A stretch of 64,000 nucleotides of DNA from Sinomonas cellulolyticus (GCF_014656475.1 NZ_BNCM01000002.1:1-64000), one strand, 5' to 3'. Numbered from the stretch's first letter, positions 23,095 through 32,320 are shown. The notes: generated by a model from the sequence alone, not told the origin. Translations and numbers: made by a program.

Positions 23095-23754
23095 GTGCGA
23101 AAGGTATTCCAGGAGGAGCTGCAGAAGGTCCACGAAGATCTCGTCGAGATTGCCGCGCTCGTGGCCGAGGCGCTCGAGCGCTCGGTCGAGGCATTCACCT
23201 CTGCCGACGTCGAGCTCGCGCAGGAGGTCATCGCGGCCGACGCGCGCATCGACTTCCTCCAGACGGCCCTCGACGAGAAGGCCATCGAGATCCTCGCCCT
23301 GCAGGGCCCCGTGGCCTCGGACCTGCGAGTCCTGGTGGGTTCGCTGCGCATGAGCGCCTCGCTCGAGCGCATGGGCGACCTCGCCCGCCATATCGCGCAG
23401 CTGGCCCGACTGCGCTACCCCGAGAAGGCCGTGCCGGCGGGGCTCGAGAAGACGTTCGCCCGCATGGCCGAGCTCGACGCCACGATCATCTCCGAGGTGA
23501 AGGGCCTCCTCGAGGACCACGACCTCACCCGGACGTCCAAGATCCAGGCCGCGAACGCGGAGCTCGACGAGCTGCACGCCGGGGTGTTCCGCTCCATCGC
23601 CGACCCCTCCTGGACCGGCTCCCCCGCCCTCGCGGTGGACGCCGCCCTCGCGAGCCGCTACTTCGAGCGCTTCGCGGACCACGGGGTGTCCGTGAGCCGC
23701 AAGGTCTCCTACCTCGTGACCGGGGAGTGGGACGGGGACAACACCTCGAACTGA
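23095..23754 (+). CDS. phoU: Phosphate signalling protein PhoU
   Basis: The product (219 aa) is a two-repeat helical bundle with the metal-binding E/D clusters expected of PhoU: RIDFLQTALDEKAIEIL in repeat 1, followed by LRMSASLERMGDLARHIA, and RYFERFADHGVSVSR in repeat 2. It links phosphate uptake by Pst to SenX3-RegX3 activity and usually represses the system when phosphate is plentiful. The GTG has GAAAGGA upstream. It is divergent from senX3 across the PHO-box array. Confidence 0.94.
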   Translation: MRKVFQEELQKVHEDLVEIAALVAEALERSVEAFTSADVELAQEVIAADARIDFLQTALDEKAIEILALQGPVASDLRVLVGSLRMSASLERMGDLARHIAQLARLRYPEKAVPAGLEKTFARMAELDATIISEVKGLLEDHDLTRTSKIQAANAELDELHAGVFRSIADPSWTGSPALAVDAALASRYFERFADHGVSVSRKVSYLVTGEWDGDNTSN

Positions 23755-23771
23755 GCCCTTCTTACGGGAGT

Positions 23772-23817
23772 ACGACGGCGGCCGCCCACCCCGCGCGGGG
23801 TGGGCGGCCGCCGTCGT
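23772..23817. terminator. Bidirectional hairpin between phoU and gpmA
   Basis: A perfect 21-bp inverted repeat with loop GCGC sits between convergent genes. Its outer stem (ACGACGGCGGCCG) is identical to that of the hairpin at 20944-20995. Confidence 0.8.
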
Positions 23818-23827
23818 GCCCGGGGCC

Positions 23828-24571
23828 TTACTTGCCCTGGTTCTTGACCGCCTCGATCGAGGCCGCAGCCGCCTCCGGGTCGAGGTAGGTGCCGCCCGGG
23901 TTGGTCGGCTTGAAGTCGTCGTCGAGCTCGTACACGAGCGGGATGCCCGTGGGGATGTTCAGGCCCGCGATGTCATCGTCGCTGATGGCGTCGAGGTGCT
24001 TCACGAGCGCGCGGAGCGAGTTGCCGTGCGCGGTCACGAGGACCGTCTTGCCGGCGCTGAGGTCAGGCTTGATCTCTGACTCCCAGTAGGGCATGAGCCG
24101 CTCGAGCACGTCCTTGAGGCACTCGGTGCGCGGGATGCTGTCGCCGAGGTCGGCGTAGCGGGGATCGCCCACCTGGGAGAACTCGGAGTCGTCGGGGAGG
24201 GGCGGCGGCGGGGTGTCGTAGGAGCGGCGCCAGACCATGAACTGCTCCTCGCCGAACTCCTCGCGGATCTGGGCCTTGTCCTTGCCCTGGAGGGCGCCGT
24301 AGTGGCGCTCGTTGAGGCGCCACGAACGCTTGACGTCGATCCAGCCGCGGTCGGCGACGTCGAGTGCGATGTTCGCGGTGTTGATCGCGCGCTTGAGGCG
24401 GGAGGTGTGCAGGATGTCCGGCAGGAGGCCCTTGTCCTTGAGCATCTGCCCGCCCGCGCGGGCCTCCTCGCGGCCCTGGTCGTTCAGGTCCACGTCCACC
24501 CAGCCGGTGAACAGGTTCTTGGCGTTCCACTCGCTGTGCCCATGGCGCAGCAGGATGAGCGTGTAGGTCAT
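23828..24571 (-). CDS. gpmA: 2,3-bisphosphoglycerate-dependent phosphoglycerate mutase
   Basis: The product (247 aa) interconverts 3- and 2-phosphoglycerate in glycolysis. It begins with the phosphohistidine motif [10 protein letters not shown] (H10), followed by [12 protein letters not shown] and the second catalytic histidine in [11 protein letters not shown]. Length and motifs are those of the dPGM family. Its ATG overlaps the stop of the upstream methyltransferase-like gene (ATGA). Confidence 0.95.
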   Translation of the reverse strand: MTYTLILLRHGHSEWNAKNLFTGWVDVDLNDQGREEARAGGQMLKDKGLLPDILHTSRLKRAINTANIALDVADRGWIDVKRSWRLNERHYGALQGKDKAQIREEFGEEQFMVWRRSYDTPPPPLPDDSEFSQVGDPRYADLGDSIPRTECLKDVLERLMPYWESEIKPDLSAGKTVLVTAHGNSLRALVKHLDAISDDDIAGLNIPTGIPLVYELDDDFKPTNPGGTYLDPEAAAASIEAVKNQGK

Positions 24572-25440
24572 GGGGCCATGCTATCGGGCGCGACGGCCTC
24601 CCACCGGACTGTGACCTCGCCCAGGCGCCAGCGCGACGGCCCGTGCATCACCGGCCAGCCGGACGCCTTGGCCGAGCGGCACATGGCCAGCCAGCGCTGC
24701 CGCGCGCCGAACGGTGCCAACGGTGCCGCGGCCAGCCATGCGGCGTCGAGCGCGGCGAGGTACGCGTGGATCCGCTCGCCGGGGACGTTGCGGTGGATGA
24801 GCGCCTTCGGGAGCCGTTCGGCGACGTCGGACGGCAGCGCGAAGGAGCCGAAGCGCAGGGCGACGGTGAGCGACCGGGGGGCGGCGGCGTCGAGCGTCAC
24901 CCAGGCGGAGCGGCGGCCGATCTCATCGCACGTGCCCTCCACGAAGATGCCGTCCGGGGCGAGCCGCGAGCGGACGAGGTCCCAGATCCCCGGCACATCG
25001 GACTCCTCGTACTGCCGGAGGACGTTGAAGGCCCGCACGAGCACCGGCCGGCCCGCCACGGGCAGCTCGAACCCGCCCACGCGGAAGTCCAGGCCCTCCC
25101 GCTCGAGGGGCTTGGCGGCCGCGACGCGCCCGGGCTCGATCTCGATCCCCGTGAGCCGCACATCGGAGCGCACGGCCCGGAGCCGGGTGAACAGCTCGAC
25201 GGCCGTGATCGGCGACGCGCCGTAGCCGAGGTCGACCGCGTGCGGCGCCTGCGGGTGGGCGAGGAGCCGGCGAGCCTGGGTGCCCGTGATCCAGCGGTCC
25301 ACCCGGCGCATGCGGTTGGGGTTGGTCGTCCCGCGGGTCACGTTGCCGACGACGATACCCGGCATGCGGCGCACGCCTCCCGTGCCGCCGGAGCCGAGGT
25401 GCCCGGACCGGGTCCGGATGGGCCTCGCCTTCTCGACCAC
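24568..25440 (-). CDS. Class I SAM-dependent methyltransferase-like protein
   Basis: The product (290 aa) has a Rossmann-type methyltransferase motif [18 protein letters not shown], followed by an acidic motif II strand ([14 protein letters not shown]), so it should bind S-adenosylmethionine. An arginine-rich N-terminus ([12 protein letters not shown]) precedes it. No target-defining motif is visible; the conserved partner in many actinobacteria is gpmA, with which it overlaps by 4 bp. Substrate unknown. Confidence 0.7.
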   Translation of the reverse strand: MVEKARPIRTRSGHLGSGGTGGVRRMPGIVVGNVTRGTTNPNRMRRVDRWITGTQARRLLAHPQAPHAVDLGYGASPITAVELFTRLRAVRSDVRLTGIEIEPGRVAAAKPLEREGLDFRVGGFELPVAGRPVLVRAFNVLRQYEESDVPGIWDLVRSRLAPDGIFVEGTCDEIGRRSAWVTLDAAAPRSLTVALRFGSFALPSDVAERLPKALIHRNVPGERIHAYLAALDAAWLAAAPLAPFGARQRWLAMCRSAKASGWPVMHGPSRWRLGEVTVRWEAVAPDSMAP

Positions 25441-25443
25441 GGT

Positions 25444-25761
25444 TCAGCGCGAGGCGACCGCCGGGCGCACGTCCGCGAGATACACGCCCGCGGCCGTCAC
25501 CGCGGCGATGTTGAACAGGCCATACCCGCCGAAGCTGAGCAGCCCGCTCGTGGGGAACACGAGCCCGAGCACCGTCACGAACGCCGCGCCGCCGGTGATG
25601 GCGAGCCAGAAGCCCTTGGTGCGCTTGGACATCGCCTCGAAGCGCGGGCCCCTGCGGATGAGGCAGTCGACGAAAGCCCACACCGCGATGGCCGCGCAGA
25701 GGAACCCGGCCACGTAGAACGTGATCAGCTGGATCCAGGCGATGAGCAGTTTGCCGTCCAC
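25444..25761 (-). CDS. DUF2516-family membrane protein
   Basis: The product (105 aa) has three predicted membrane helices (about 8-32, 50-66, 74-95) separated by a basic loop (RRGPRFEAMSKRTKGFW). This pattern matches the actinobacterial DUF2516 family, whose role is unknown. It lies 3 bp upstream of the methyltransferase-like gene, in the same operon. Confidence 0.8.
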   Translation of the reverse strand: MDGKLLIAWIQLITFYVAGFLCAAIAVWAFVDCLIRRGPRFEAMSKRTKGFWLAITGGAAFVTVLGLVFPTSGLLSFGGYGLFNIAAVTAAGVYLADVRPAVASR

Positions 25762-25770
25762 GGGATCAGC

Positions 25771-26940
25771 CTACAGGCCGGACTCGAGCGACTGGCGCAG
25801 GTCCTCCCAGAGGTCCTCGACGTTCTCGATGCCCACGCTGAGCCGGACGAGCCCCTCCGGGACCGTGAGCGGCTCCGCGGCATGCCGGCGGCGGCGCTCG
25901 ATCGTGGACTCGACCCCGCCCAGGCTCGTGGCCGGGAGCCACAGCGCGACCCGCGAGACGAACGCGTCCGCCGCCTCGGCGCCGTCGAGCTCGATGCTCA
26001 CGATCGAGCCGAACCCCGTCAGCTGGGCGGCGGCGCGCTCGTGGCCGGGGTCTGAGGGAAGGCCCGGGTAGCGCACGCGCACGACGGCGGGGTGAGCCTC
26101 GAGCCGCCGGGCGAGCTCTCCCGCAGTGGCCTGCGAGCGCTCGACCCGCAGCGCAAGGGTACGGAGTCCGCGCAGTCCCAGCCAGGCCTCGACCGGTCCC
26201 GCGATCGCCCCGTGCAGTGTCCGGTGCTGGTGCAGGCGCCCGCGGAGCTGCTCGCTCGCGGTGACGGCCACCCCGAGCAGCACGTCGGAATGCCCCGCGA
26301 GGTACTTCGTGGCCGAGTGCACGACGACGTCCGCCCCCACCCCGAGCGGCTTCTGCCCCAGCGGGGTGGAGAACGTGTTGTCGACGATGACCAGCACGCC
26401 GGCCGTCCGGGCGGCCGCGACGAGCGCCGGCAGGTCGGCGACCTCCATCATCGGGTTGGTAGGGCTCTCCACCCAGAGGGCGTCGGCGCCGTCGAGCGCG
26501 GCGACGGCCGCCTCCGTGTCGTCGATGTCCACCTCGAGGAGCGTGAGCTCGCCGCGCTCGGCCTTGAGCTGGGCGAGGCCCAGGGTGCCGGAATAGGAGT
26601 GGCGCGGGGCCACGAGCACGCCGCCCACCGGCACGAGGCTCATGGCGGCAGCGACGGCGCCCATGCCCGAGCTGAACAGCAGCGCCGGCAGGGGCGAGCC
26701 CTCGAGCTTGCCCACGGCGTCCTCGAACGGCTCCCAGGTGGGGTTCGAGAACCGGGCGTACCCGCGCGAGCCCTCGCCGACCCCGCCGAGGCCCACGAAC
26801 GTCGAGGAGAGCACGATCTCCGGGTTGACCGGGGAATCCGGGCCGCGCTCGGGACGGCCCGCGGCGACGGCGAGCGTCTCGGGGGCAAGCGCGGCCAGCG
26901 CTGCGTCGTCGAGGTGGGGGAACGCGGGCTCAGAGGTCAT
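25771..26940 (-). CDS. Cys/Met-metabolism PLP-dependent enzyme (cystathionine gamma-synthase/lyase-like)
   Basis: The product (389 aa) is a fold-type I PLP enzyme of the cystathionine gamma-synthase family. The PLP lysine is in VVVHSATKYLAGHSD; other conserved blocks are YARFSNPTWEPFE, FSSGMGAVAAAM, VESPTNPMMEVAD and IVDNTFSTPLGQKPL. Synthase and lyase activities cannot be told apart here. The ATG at 26940 is preceded by TAGATT (26953-26948) and 7 nt, a leaderless arrangement; a TTG three codons upstream is a weaker option. Confidence 0.87.
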   Translation of the reverse strand: MTSEPAFPHLDDAALAALAPETLAVAAGRPERGPDSPVNPEIVLSSTFVGLGGVGEGSRGYARFSNPTWEPFEDAVGKLEGSPLPALLFSSGMGAVAAAMSLVPVGGVLVAPRHSYSGTLGLAQLKAERGELTLLEVDIDDTEAAVAALDGADALWVESPTNPMMEVADLPALVAAARTAGVLVIVDNTFSTPLGQKPLGVGADVVVHSATKYLAGHSDVLLGVAVTASEQLRGRLHQHRTLHGAIAGPVEAWLGLRGLRTLALRVERSQATAGELARRLEAHPAVVRVRYPGLPSDPGHERAAAQLTGFGSIVSIELDGAEAADAFVSRVALWLPATSLGGVESTIERRRRHAAEPLTVPEGLVRLSVGIENVEDLWEDLRQSLESGL

Positions 26941-26947
26941 GCCCTCC

Positions 26948-26953
26948 AATCTA
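26948..26953 (-). promoter_or_regulatory. Leaderless-type -10 element of the PLP-enzyme gene
   Basis: TAGATT on the minus strand ends 7 nt before the ATG at 26940. Confidence 0.45.
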
Positions 26954-27014
26954 GGACACCGGCGAGGACACCGGCGGCCTGGATCCGGCTGACGGGGGCT
27001 CCCTCAACCGCCGG

Positions 27015-27020
27015 TACGCT
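27015..27020 (+). promoter_or_regulatory. Leaderless-type -10 element of tmk
   Basis: TACGCT ends 7 nt before the tmk GTG at 27028; no ribosome binding site is seen. The same hexamer precedes the vsr gene. Confidence 0.5.
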
Positions 27021-27027
27021 TGAGTCA

Positions 27028-27723
27028 GTGACATCCCCCGCCCCCGACTCCTCCCCGAGCCCCGCCGCATCCACCGCCCCGGGGCTCTTCGTCGCGTTCG
27101 AGGGCGGCGACGGCGCCGGCAAGTCGACCCAGGCCCGTCTCCTCGCCGACTCGCTGAGGGCCGAGGGGCGGGAGGTCCTGCTCACGCGTGAGCCGGGCGG
27201 CACCGAGATCGGCGAGAAGCTCCGCGCCCTCGTGCTCGAGCACGGCCACGGCGAGATTGATCCGCGCACCGAGGCGCTCATCTTCGCCGCCGCACGGGCC
27301 GCCCATGTCATCCAGGTGATCCGGCCCGCGCTGGCGCGGGGCGCCGTCGTGATCACGGACCGCTACATCGGCTCGTCGATCGTGTACCAGGGGATCGCGC
27401 GCGGGCTCGGCGCGGGCCAGGTGCGCGGGCTCAACGACTGGGCGACCGAGGGGCTGTGGCCCGACCTGACCGTGGTCCTCGACCTCGACGCCGGGCAGGG
27501 GCGCGCCCGGCGCACGGCAGGAGATGCCGCCGAGGACCGCCTCGAGTCCGAGCCGGACGCCTTCCACCGCAGCGTGCGGCAGGCCTTCCTCGACCTCGCC
27601 GGATCGCACCCGGCCGCCTATCTGGTCCTCGACGCCGCCCGCGATCCGGGGTCCCTCGCAGCGGATGTCCGTGCACGCGTGGCCGCGGAGCTTCCGGCAC
27701 CGTCCCGCGGGGGTGCGGCATGA
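27028..27723 (+). CDS. tmk: Thymidylate kinase
   Basis: The product (231 aa) phosphorylates dTMP to dTDP. After a 19-residue S/P/A-rich extension the P-loop GGDGAGKST (26-34) follows, then the DRY motif region (VITDRYIGSSIVYQG) and the LID region around GRARRTAGDAAEDR. A long open frame continues upstream of the chosen GTG but antisense to the PLP enzyme gene and without motifs. It overlaps holB (ATGA), the usual actinobacterial pairing. Confidence 0.94.
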   Translation: MTSPAPDSSPSPAASTAPGLFVAFEGGDGAGKSTQARLLADSLRAEGREVLLTREPGGTEIGEKLRALVLEHGHGEIDPRTEALIFAAARAAHVIQVIRPALARGAVVITDRYIGSSIVYQGIARGLGAGQVRGLNDWATEGLWPDLTVVLDLDAGQGRARRTAGDAAEDRLESEPDAFHRSVRQAFLDLAGSHPAAYLVLDAARDPGSLAADVRARVAAELPAPSRGGAA

Positions 27724-28862
27724 GCGTCTGGGATGACCTGCGGGGCCAGGCACCCGTCGTCGAGCAGCTGCGCCGCGCCGCGGCCGGCGAGGGGCTCACC
27801 CACGCCTGGCTCTTCACCGGTCCCCCCGGATCCGGTCGTTCGACGGCGGCGAAGGCCTTCGCGGCGGCGCTCACCTGCGAGGTGGAGGACGTCACGGAGC
27901 GCGGCTGCGGGGTGTGCCCGGGCTGCCAAGAGGTCCTTGCGGAGACCCATCCCGACGTCGAGTTCGTGCGCACCGAGAAGGTCACGATCACGATCGACGA
28001 GGCCCGCGAGATGGTCGCCAAGGCCGGTGACCGCCCGCAGAGCGGCCGCTACCGCATCATCGTGGTGGAGGATGCGGACCGCATGGCGGAGCGGACCACG
28101 AACGTGCTCCTCAAGGCGATCGAGGAGCCCACCCCCCGCACCGTGTGGATGCTGTGCGCGCCGTCGCCCGCGGACGTGCTCGTGACGATCCGGTCGCGCT
28201 GCCGCCCGGTGGGGCTGCGCGTGCCCCCGGTGGCCGACGTTGCGGCACTGCTCGTGGAGCGCGACGGCGCCGACCCGGCCCTCGCACTCGAGGCCGCCCG
28301 CGCGGCCCAGAGCCACATCGGCATCGCCCGGCGCCTCGCCCATGATGCCGAGGCGCGCGAACGGCGCGACGAGACGGTGCGGGCACCGCTCGACCTCACG
28401 ACCGTGTCCCGGGCGGTGGCCCTCGCCGAGCGGCTCGTGAAGATCGCCACGGAGGAGGCGAACGCGTCCAATGACGAGCGGGATGCGGCCGAGCGGGCCC
28501 ACCTCCTCGAGACCCTCGGGGTGGCTGAGGGCGACCGGCTGCCGCCGTCCCTGCGCGGGCAGGTCCGCCAGCTCGAGGAAGAGCAGAAGCGCCGGGCCAA
28601 GCGTTCGGTGACCGATTCCCTCGACCGCACCCTCACGGACCTGCTCTCGTTCTACCGGGACGTGCTCATGCTCCAGCTCGACGGGGGCGTGGAACCGGTC
28701 AATGCGGGACTGTCCGCCCAGATCCGGGCGTTTGCGGAGTCGTCCACGCCCGAGGCGACCCTCGCCCGCATGGACGCGATCAACACCACCCGTCAGCGCA
28801 TCACCACCACGAACGTCGCCCCGCTCCTGGCGGTCGAGGCGATGGCCGTGGCCCTGATCTGA
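27720..28862 (+). CDS. holB: DNA polymerase III subunit delta'
   Basis: The product (380 aa) is a clamp-loader AAA+ subunit. It starts MSVWDDLRGQAPVVEQLRRA and has a P-loop-like GPPGSGRST (Arg in place of the usual Lys, common in delta' which need not hydrolyse ATP), a four-cysteine zinc module (CEVEDVTERGCGVCPGC), VVEDADRMAERTTNVLLKAIEEP, and a sensor-like SRC motif (IRSRCRPV). It follows tmk with a 4-bp overlap. Confidence 0.93.
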   Translation: MSVWDDLRGQAPVVEQLRRAAAGEGLTHAWLFTGPPGSGRSTAAKAFAAALTCEVEDVTERGCGVCPGCQEVLAETHPDVEFVRTEKVTITIDEAREMVAKAGDRPQSGRYRIIVVEDADRMAERTTNVLLKAIEEPTPRTVWMLCAPSPADVLVTIRSRCRPVGLRVPPVADVAALLVERDGADPALALEAARAAQSHIGIARRLAHDAEARERRDETVRAPLDLTTVSRAVALAERLVKIATEEANASNDERDAAERAHLLETLGVAEGDRLPPSLRGQVRQLEEEQKRRAKRSVTDSLDRTLTDLLSFYRDVLMLQLDGGVEPVNAGLSAQIRAFAESSTPEATLARMDAINTTRQRITTTNVAPLLAVEAMAVALI

Positions 28863-28870
28863 GGAGACCA

Positions 28871-30400
28871 GTGACCCCTGTCCGCAAGCTGTCCGTGCTG
28901 CTCGCCGCGCTCGCAGCGGCGCTGCTCGTGCTGACGGGCTGCGTGCCGTTCGGAGGGTCGGCCACGCAGCCGAGCAGTGACGCCGACGCGACGAAGGGCG
29001 CGCCGGCCGGGCTCGAGCGGTTCTACAGCCAGGCTGTGTCGTGGTCCTCCTGCGAAGGCGGCAAGTTCGAGTGCGCGACCGTGTCGGTTCCGATCGACTA
29101 CGCGAATCCGTCCGGTGACACCGCCCAGCTCGCCCTCATCCGCCTCACCGGGCGCAAGGCGAAGGGGACGCTCCTGGTGAACCCCGGCGGTCCTGGCGGC
29201 TCGGGCTACGACATGGTCAAGGACTCGGCCCAGACCATGTTCACGGGCCGGCTCCTCGACTCCTACAGCATCATCGGATTCGACCCGCGGGGCGTGAAGC
29301 GCTCAGCCCCCGTCACCTGCGTGGGGCCAGCAGAACAGGATGCGCGCCGTCAGGTGAGTGACGACTACAGCACCCCAGCGGGCCTCGAGGCCGCCTTCGC
29401 GCGCCAGAAGCAGCTCATCGACGCCTGCACGGCGAATTCAGGCCCCATCCTCGCCCACACCGACACGGTCAGTGCCGCGAAGGACATGGACATCATCCGC
29501 GCTGCCGCGGCGCGCCAGAACCAGCTCGACTACCTCGGCTACTCCTACGGGACGTTCCTCGGGGCCACCTACGCTGGCCTGTTCCCCGACCGGGTGGGAC
29601 GCATGGTGCTCGACGGCGCGCTCGACCCGGCCCTCGGCAGCACCGAAATCACCCGCGGCCAGGCCAAGGCCTTCGAGACCGCCGTCCATACCTACGTCCG
29701 GTCGTGCCTGGGCCAGTCGGGGTGCCCCCTGACCGGCCCCGAGGATGCCGCCGTCGAGCAGATCCGGGCTCTGATCTCGTCCGTGGCCGCGCACCCGCTG
29801 CCGACCGGGAGCGGCCGGGTCGTCAACGCGACCGACTTCGTCAACGGGTTCATCCTGCCCCTCTACAACGACAGCAACTACCCGGCGCTCACGGCCGCGC
29901 TCAAGGGCGCCCTCCGGGGCGACGGCAACGGCATGCTGCGCCTCGCCGACATCGCCGCGGACCGCGAGCAGGACGGCACCTACAGCTCCAACAGCACCTT
30001 CGCATTCATGGCCTACAACTGCCTCGACTACCCCGTGGACGCGAGCACGACGGCGATGCGCACCGAGGCGGAGCAGCTCGCCCAGGACTCCCCGACCCTC
30101 GGCGCCTACTTCGCGTACGGTGCCGTGAACTGCAGGGACTGGCCGTACAAGCCGGTGCGCACTCCCGCCCCGGCGCACTACACGGGGGCCAGCCCCATCC
30201 TCGTCGTGGGCACCACCGGCGATCCGGCCACCCCGGTCGAATGGGCCGGGAACCTCCGGAACGAGCTCGGGAACGCGGCCCTGCTGACCTGGCAGGGCGA
30301 GGGCCACACGGCGTACGGCCGGGGCTCCACGTGCGTGGACAACACGGTCGACTCCTACCTCGTCGACAAGAAGGCACCTGCCGACGGCGCGCGCTGCTGA
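28871..30400 (+). CDS. Secreted alpha/beta-hydrolase lipoprotein (SlpD/tripeptidyl aminopeptidase-like)
   Basis: The product (509 aa) is exported as a lipoprotein (lipobox LTGC, C24). It has the alpha/beta hydrolase fold of the SlpD/SlpE tripeptidyl-peptidase group: oxyanion-loop NPGGPGGSGYD, nucleophile S225 in LGYSYGTFLG, aspartate in GTTGDPATPVEWA and histidine in GEGHTAYG, within a C-terminal TAP-like domain. It probably trims peptides outside the membrane. GAGGAGA precedes the GTG, which lies 8 bp after holB. Confidence 0.9.
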   Translation: MTPVRKLSVLLAALAAALLVLTGCVPFGGSATQPSSDADATKGAPAGLERFYSQAVSWSSCEGGKFECATVSVPIDYANPSGDTAQLALIRLTGRKAKGTLLVNPGGPGGSGYDMVKDSAQTMFTGRLLDSYSIIGFDPRGVKRSAPVTCVGPAEQDARRQVSDDYSTPAGLEAAFARQKQLIDACTANSGPILAHTDTVSAAKDMDIIRAAAARQNQLDYLGYSYGTFLGATYAGLFPDRVGRMVLDGALDPALGSTEITRGQAKAFETAVHTYVRSCLGQSGCPLTGPEDAAVEQIRALISSVAAHPLPTGSGRVVNATDFVNGFILPLYNDSNYPALTAALKGALRGDGNGMLRLADIAADREQDGTYSSNSTFAFMAYNCLDYPVDASTTAMRTEAEQLAQDSPTLGAYFAYGAVNCRDWPYKPVRTPAPAHYTGASPILVVGTTGDPATPVEWAGNLRNELGNAALLTWQGEGHTAYGRGSTCVDNTVDSYLVDKKAPADGARC

Positions 30401-30431
30401 GCCGTGACAGAAGGTTCCGGGAGCATGCGAT

Positions 30432-30465
30432 CGCCCGCCTCCACGCTGGAGCCAGCGGGCGTTTT
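30432..30465 (+). terminator. Rho-independent terminator after the peptidase gene
   Basis: Inverted repeat CGCCCGC...GCGGGCG with an inner CTCCA/TGGAG stem is followed by TTTT, just downstream of the stop at 30400. Confidence 0.7.
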
Positions 30466-30492
30466 GACCCGGCGGCACCCCTCGTCTAGAGT
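30464..30492 (+). promoter_or_regulatory. Promoter of tRNA-Thr
   Basis: TTGACC (30464-30469) and TAGAGT (30487-30492) are separated by exactly 17 bp, a good sigma-70-type promoter about 40 bp before the tRNA. Confidence 0.7.
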
Positions 30493-30530
30493 GGTTTCCC
30501 GGTGGTTCCGCCCGTGCGGAGCACTGGAAT

Positions 30531-30603
30531 GCCTCCTTAGCTCAGACGGTAGAGCGTCTCACTCGTAATGAGAAGGTCAGCAGTTCGATCCTGCTAGGAG
30601 GCT
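30531..30603 (+). tRNA. tRNA-Thr (anticodon CGU)
   Basis: A 73-nt cloverleaf: acceptor stem GCCTCCT pairs with AGGAGGC, the D-arm holds AGCTCAGA..GGTAGAGC, the anticodon stem TCTCA/TGAGA encloses loop CTCGTAA (anticodon CGT, decoding ACG), and the T-loop is GTTCGATC. CCA is not encoded. It is a single-gene transcript between its own promoter and terminator. Confidence 0.96.
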
Positions 30604-30608
30604 CAAAG

Positions 30609-30651
30609 AACCCCTTCTGGTCGGCGGAAACGCGGACGGGAGGGGTTTTTT
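30609..30651 (+). terminator. Terminator after tRNA-Thr
   Basis: AACCCCT pairs with AGGGGTT and a run of six T follows the stem, directly downstream of the tRNA. Confidence 0.75.
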
Positions 30652-30753
30652 CGTGTCGAACGTCCCGAGGCAGCAAGCGCGGGTCACCCGAGCCGGAAAC
30701 GCATGCCAGGGTGCATGATGAGCGTGACGGGAACCCACGCGAGGGAGCAGCTG

Positions 30754-31950
30754 TTGTCCGACGAACTCGGTCTTGATCTGGTAGCCCTGCGCCGCGAATT
30801 GCATCAGATCCCGGAGACCGGCCTCGACCTGCCCAAGACCCAGGGTCTCATCCTCGAGGCCCTCCGCGGCCTCGAGCTTGAAGTCACCACCGGAACGCAA
30901 GCGACGTCGGTCACCGCGGTCCTGCGGGGAGGCAGGCCAGGCGCCGGCAGGGCGAGCGTCCTGCTGCGAGGGGACATGGACGGCCTCCCACTGTCCGAGA
31001 ACACCGGCCTGCCCTTCGCCTCGCGCAACGGTGCGATGCACGCGTGCGGGCACGACCTCCATATGGCCGGGCTGGTCGGGGCGGCGCGTCTCCTCGACGC
31101 TCGGCGCTCCCAGCTGCAGGGGGACGTCATCTTCATGTTCCAGCCCGGCGAAGAAGGCTTCAACGGCGCCCAGGTCATGATCGAGGAAGGAGTCCTCGAT
31201 GCCGCTGGCACCCGCCCCTCCGGCGCGTACGGGCTCCACGTCGTCTCCGACGCCGCGGCCGGGGTCTTCACCAACCGGCCGGGGCCCTACATGGCAGCCT
31301 TCTGCCGGCTCGATGTGGTGGTCAACGGCCGCGGAGGCCATGGCGCCCGCCCGTTCCAGGCGCTCGACCCGATCCAGGTGGGCGCCGAGATCATCGGTGC
31401 GCTCCAGACCTACGTCACGCGGCGGTTCGACGTCTTCGACCCCGTCATCCTCACCGTGGGCGAGTTCCACGGGGGAACGGCGCCCAACGTGATCCCGGAC
31501 AGCGCCGTCTTCAGGGCCGGCATCCGGTGCTTCACCCCCGAGGTTGAAGACCGTCTGGAGGGCGAACTGCCTGATCTGGTCACGGGCATCGCCCACGCCC
31601 ACGGGCTCAGCGCGGACGTGGCCTTCCGGCGCACGCTCCCTGCGACCATCAACGACGCCGAACACGCCGAATTCTGGGCGTCCACGGCCCAGGACCTCTT
31701 CGGCGAGGGCCGGTTCGAGGCACTGCCCAACCCCAAAGCGGGATCCGAAGACTTCTCCCGGATCCTCAACGAGATCCCCGGATCCTACGGACACCTGGGT
31801 GCCGGCTCGCGGGACATGGACCCCGTTGACTGGGCGCCGATCCACTCTGCGCGGGCAGTCTTCGAGGACAGCGTCCTCGAAGACCACGCCCTCTTCCTCG
31901 CGGCTCTCGCCGAGCGGCGTCTCCAACGTGTCGCGGCGCCCAGCGCCTAG
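30754..31950 (+). CDS. M20 family metallopeptidase / amidohydrolase
   Basis: The product (398 aa from TTG at 30754) is an M20D-type amidohydrolase, the family that deacylates N-acyl amino acids. Metal-binding blocks are LLRGDMDGLP, MHACGHDLHMA, FQPGEEGFNGA and GLHV, followed by the dimerisation domain (GRGGHGARP) and the C-terminal AGSEDFS..GAGS region. The TTG has GAGGGAG 6 nt upstream and leads directly into the family's usual N-terminus (DLVALRRELHQIPE). In-frame ATGs at 30703, 30715 and 30718 are alternatives without a clear ribosome binding site. Exact substrate unknown. Confidence 0.85.
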   Translation: MSDELGLDLVALRRELHQIPETGLDLPKTQGLILEALRGLELEVTTGTQATSVTAVLRGGRPGAGRASVLLRGDMDGLPLSENTGLPFASRNGAMHACGHDLHMAGLVGAARLLDARRSQLQGDVIFMFQPGEEGFNGAQVMIEEGVLDAAGTRPSGAYGLHVVSDAAAGVFTNRPGPYMAAFCRLDVVVNGRGGHGARPFQALDPIQVGAEIIGALQTYVTRRFDVFDPVILTVGEFHGGTAPNVIPDSAVFRAGIRCFTPEVEDRLEGELPDLVTGIAHAHGLSADVAFRRTLPATINDAEHAEFWASTAQDLFGEGRFEALPNPKAGSEDFSRILNEIPGSYGHLGAGSRDMDPVDWAPIHSARAVFEDSVLEDHALFLAALAERRLQRVAAPSA

Positions 31951-32095
31951 CGCGCGCTGGCGCGATGTGCGGACCCACGCCGGGGGCAGCGGAGTCGACG
32001 TCGGCGCCATCACCTGAGAAGTCGCCAGCCGGTTAGAGACCGCTCCAACCGGTTAACTCCCCATGGTGGGCGGATCAACCTAAGGAGGCCCCACC

Positions 32096-32320
32096 ATGCT
32101 CTGGATCGCACTGGTGCTTTTCATCATCTGGATCCTCGGTGTTCTCGTGAACATCGGGGTCGGAGTGCACATGTTCCTGATCGCAGCCATCGGGTTCTTC
32201 ATCGTCGGCGCCATGGGCCGGGCCGCCCACGGGTTGGCCGACGAGGCTGAACACAAGACGAGAGTGCGCGGCGCGAGGCTCTCCAGAGGCGAGCGCCGCA
32301 GGGGCGAGATCACGCGCTAA
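32096..32320 (+). CDS. Small lmo0937-like membrane protein
   Basis: The product (74 aa) starts MLWIALVLFIIWILGVLVN and has two short membrane helices (about 2-19 and 25-42), as in the stress-associated lmo0937 family of about 50-residue proteins, but with an extra basic C-terminal tail. A strong AAGGAGG (32082-32088) lies 7 nt before the ATG. Function is unknown; neighbours (SPW-repeat protein, universal stress protein) suggest a stress setting. Confidence 0.75.
   Translation: MLWIALVLFIIWILGVLVNIGVGVHMFLIAAIGFFIVGAMGRAAHGLADEAEHKTRVRGARLSRGERRRGEITR

Noticed and set aside
26092-27027. Extension of tmk upstream into a 543-codon frame
   Set aside because: The extra part runs antisense to the PLP enzyme gene, carries no domain, and a leaderless -10 element lies directly before the GTG at 27028.
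30754-31950. M20 enzyme considered as a specific hippurate or auxin-conjugate hydrolase
   Set aside because: The motifs identify only the M20D family; nothing in the sequence or neighbours fixes the substrate.
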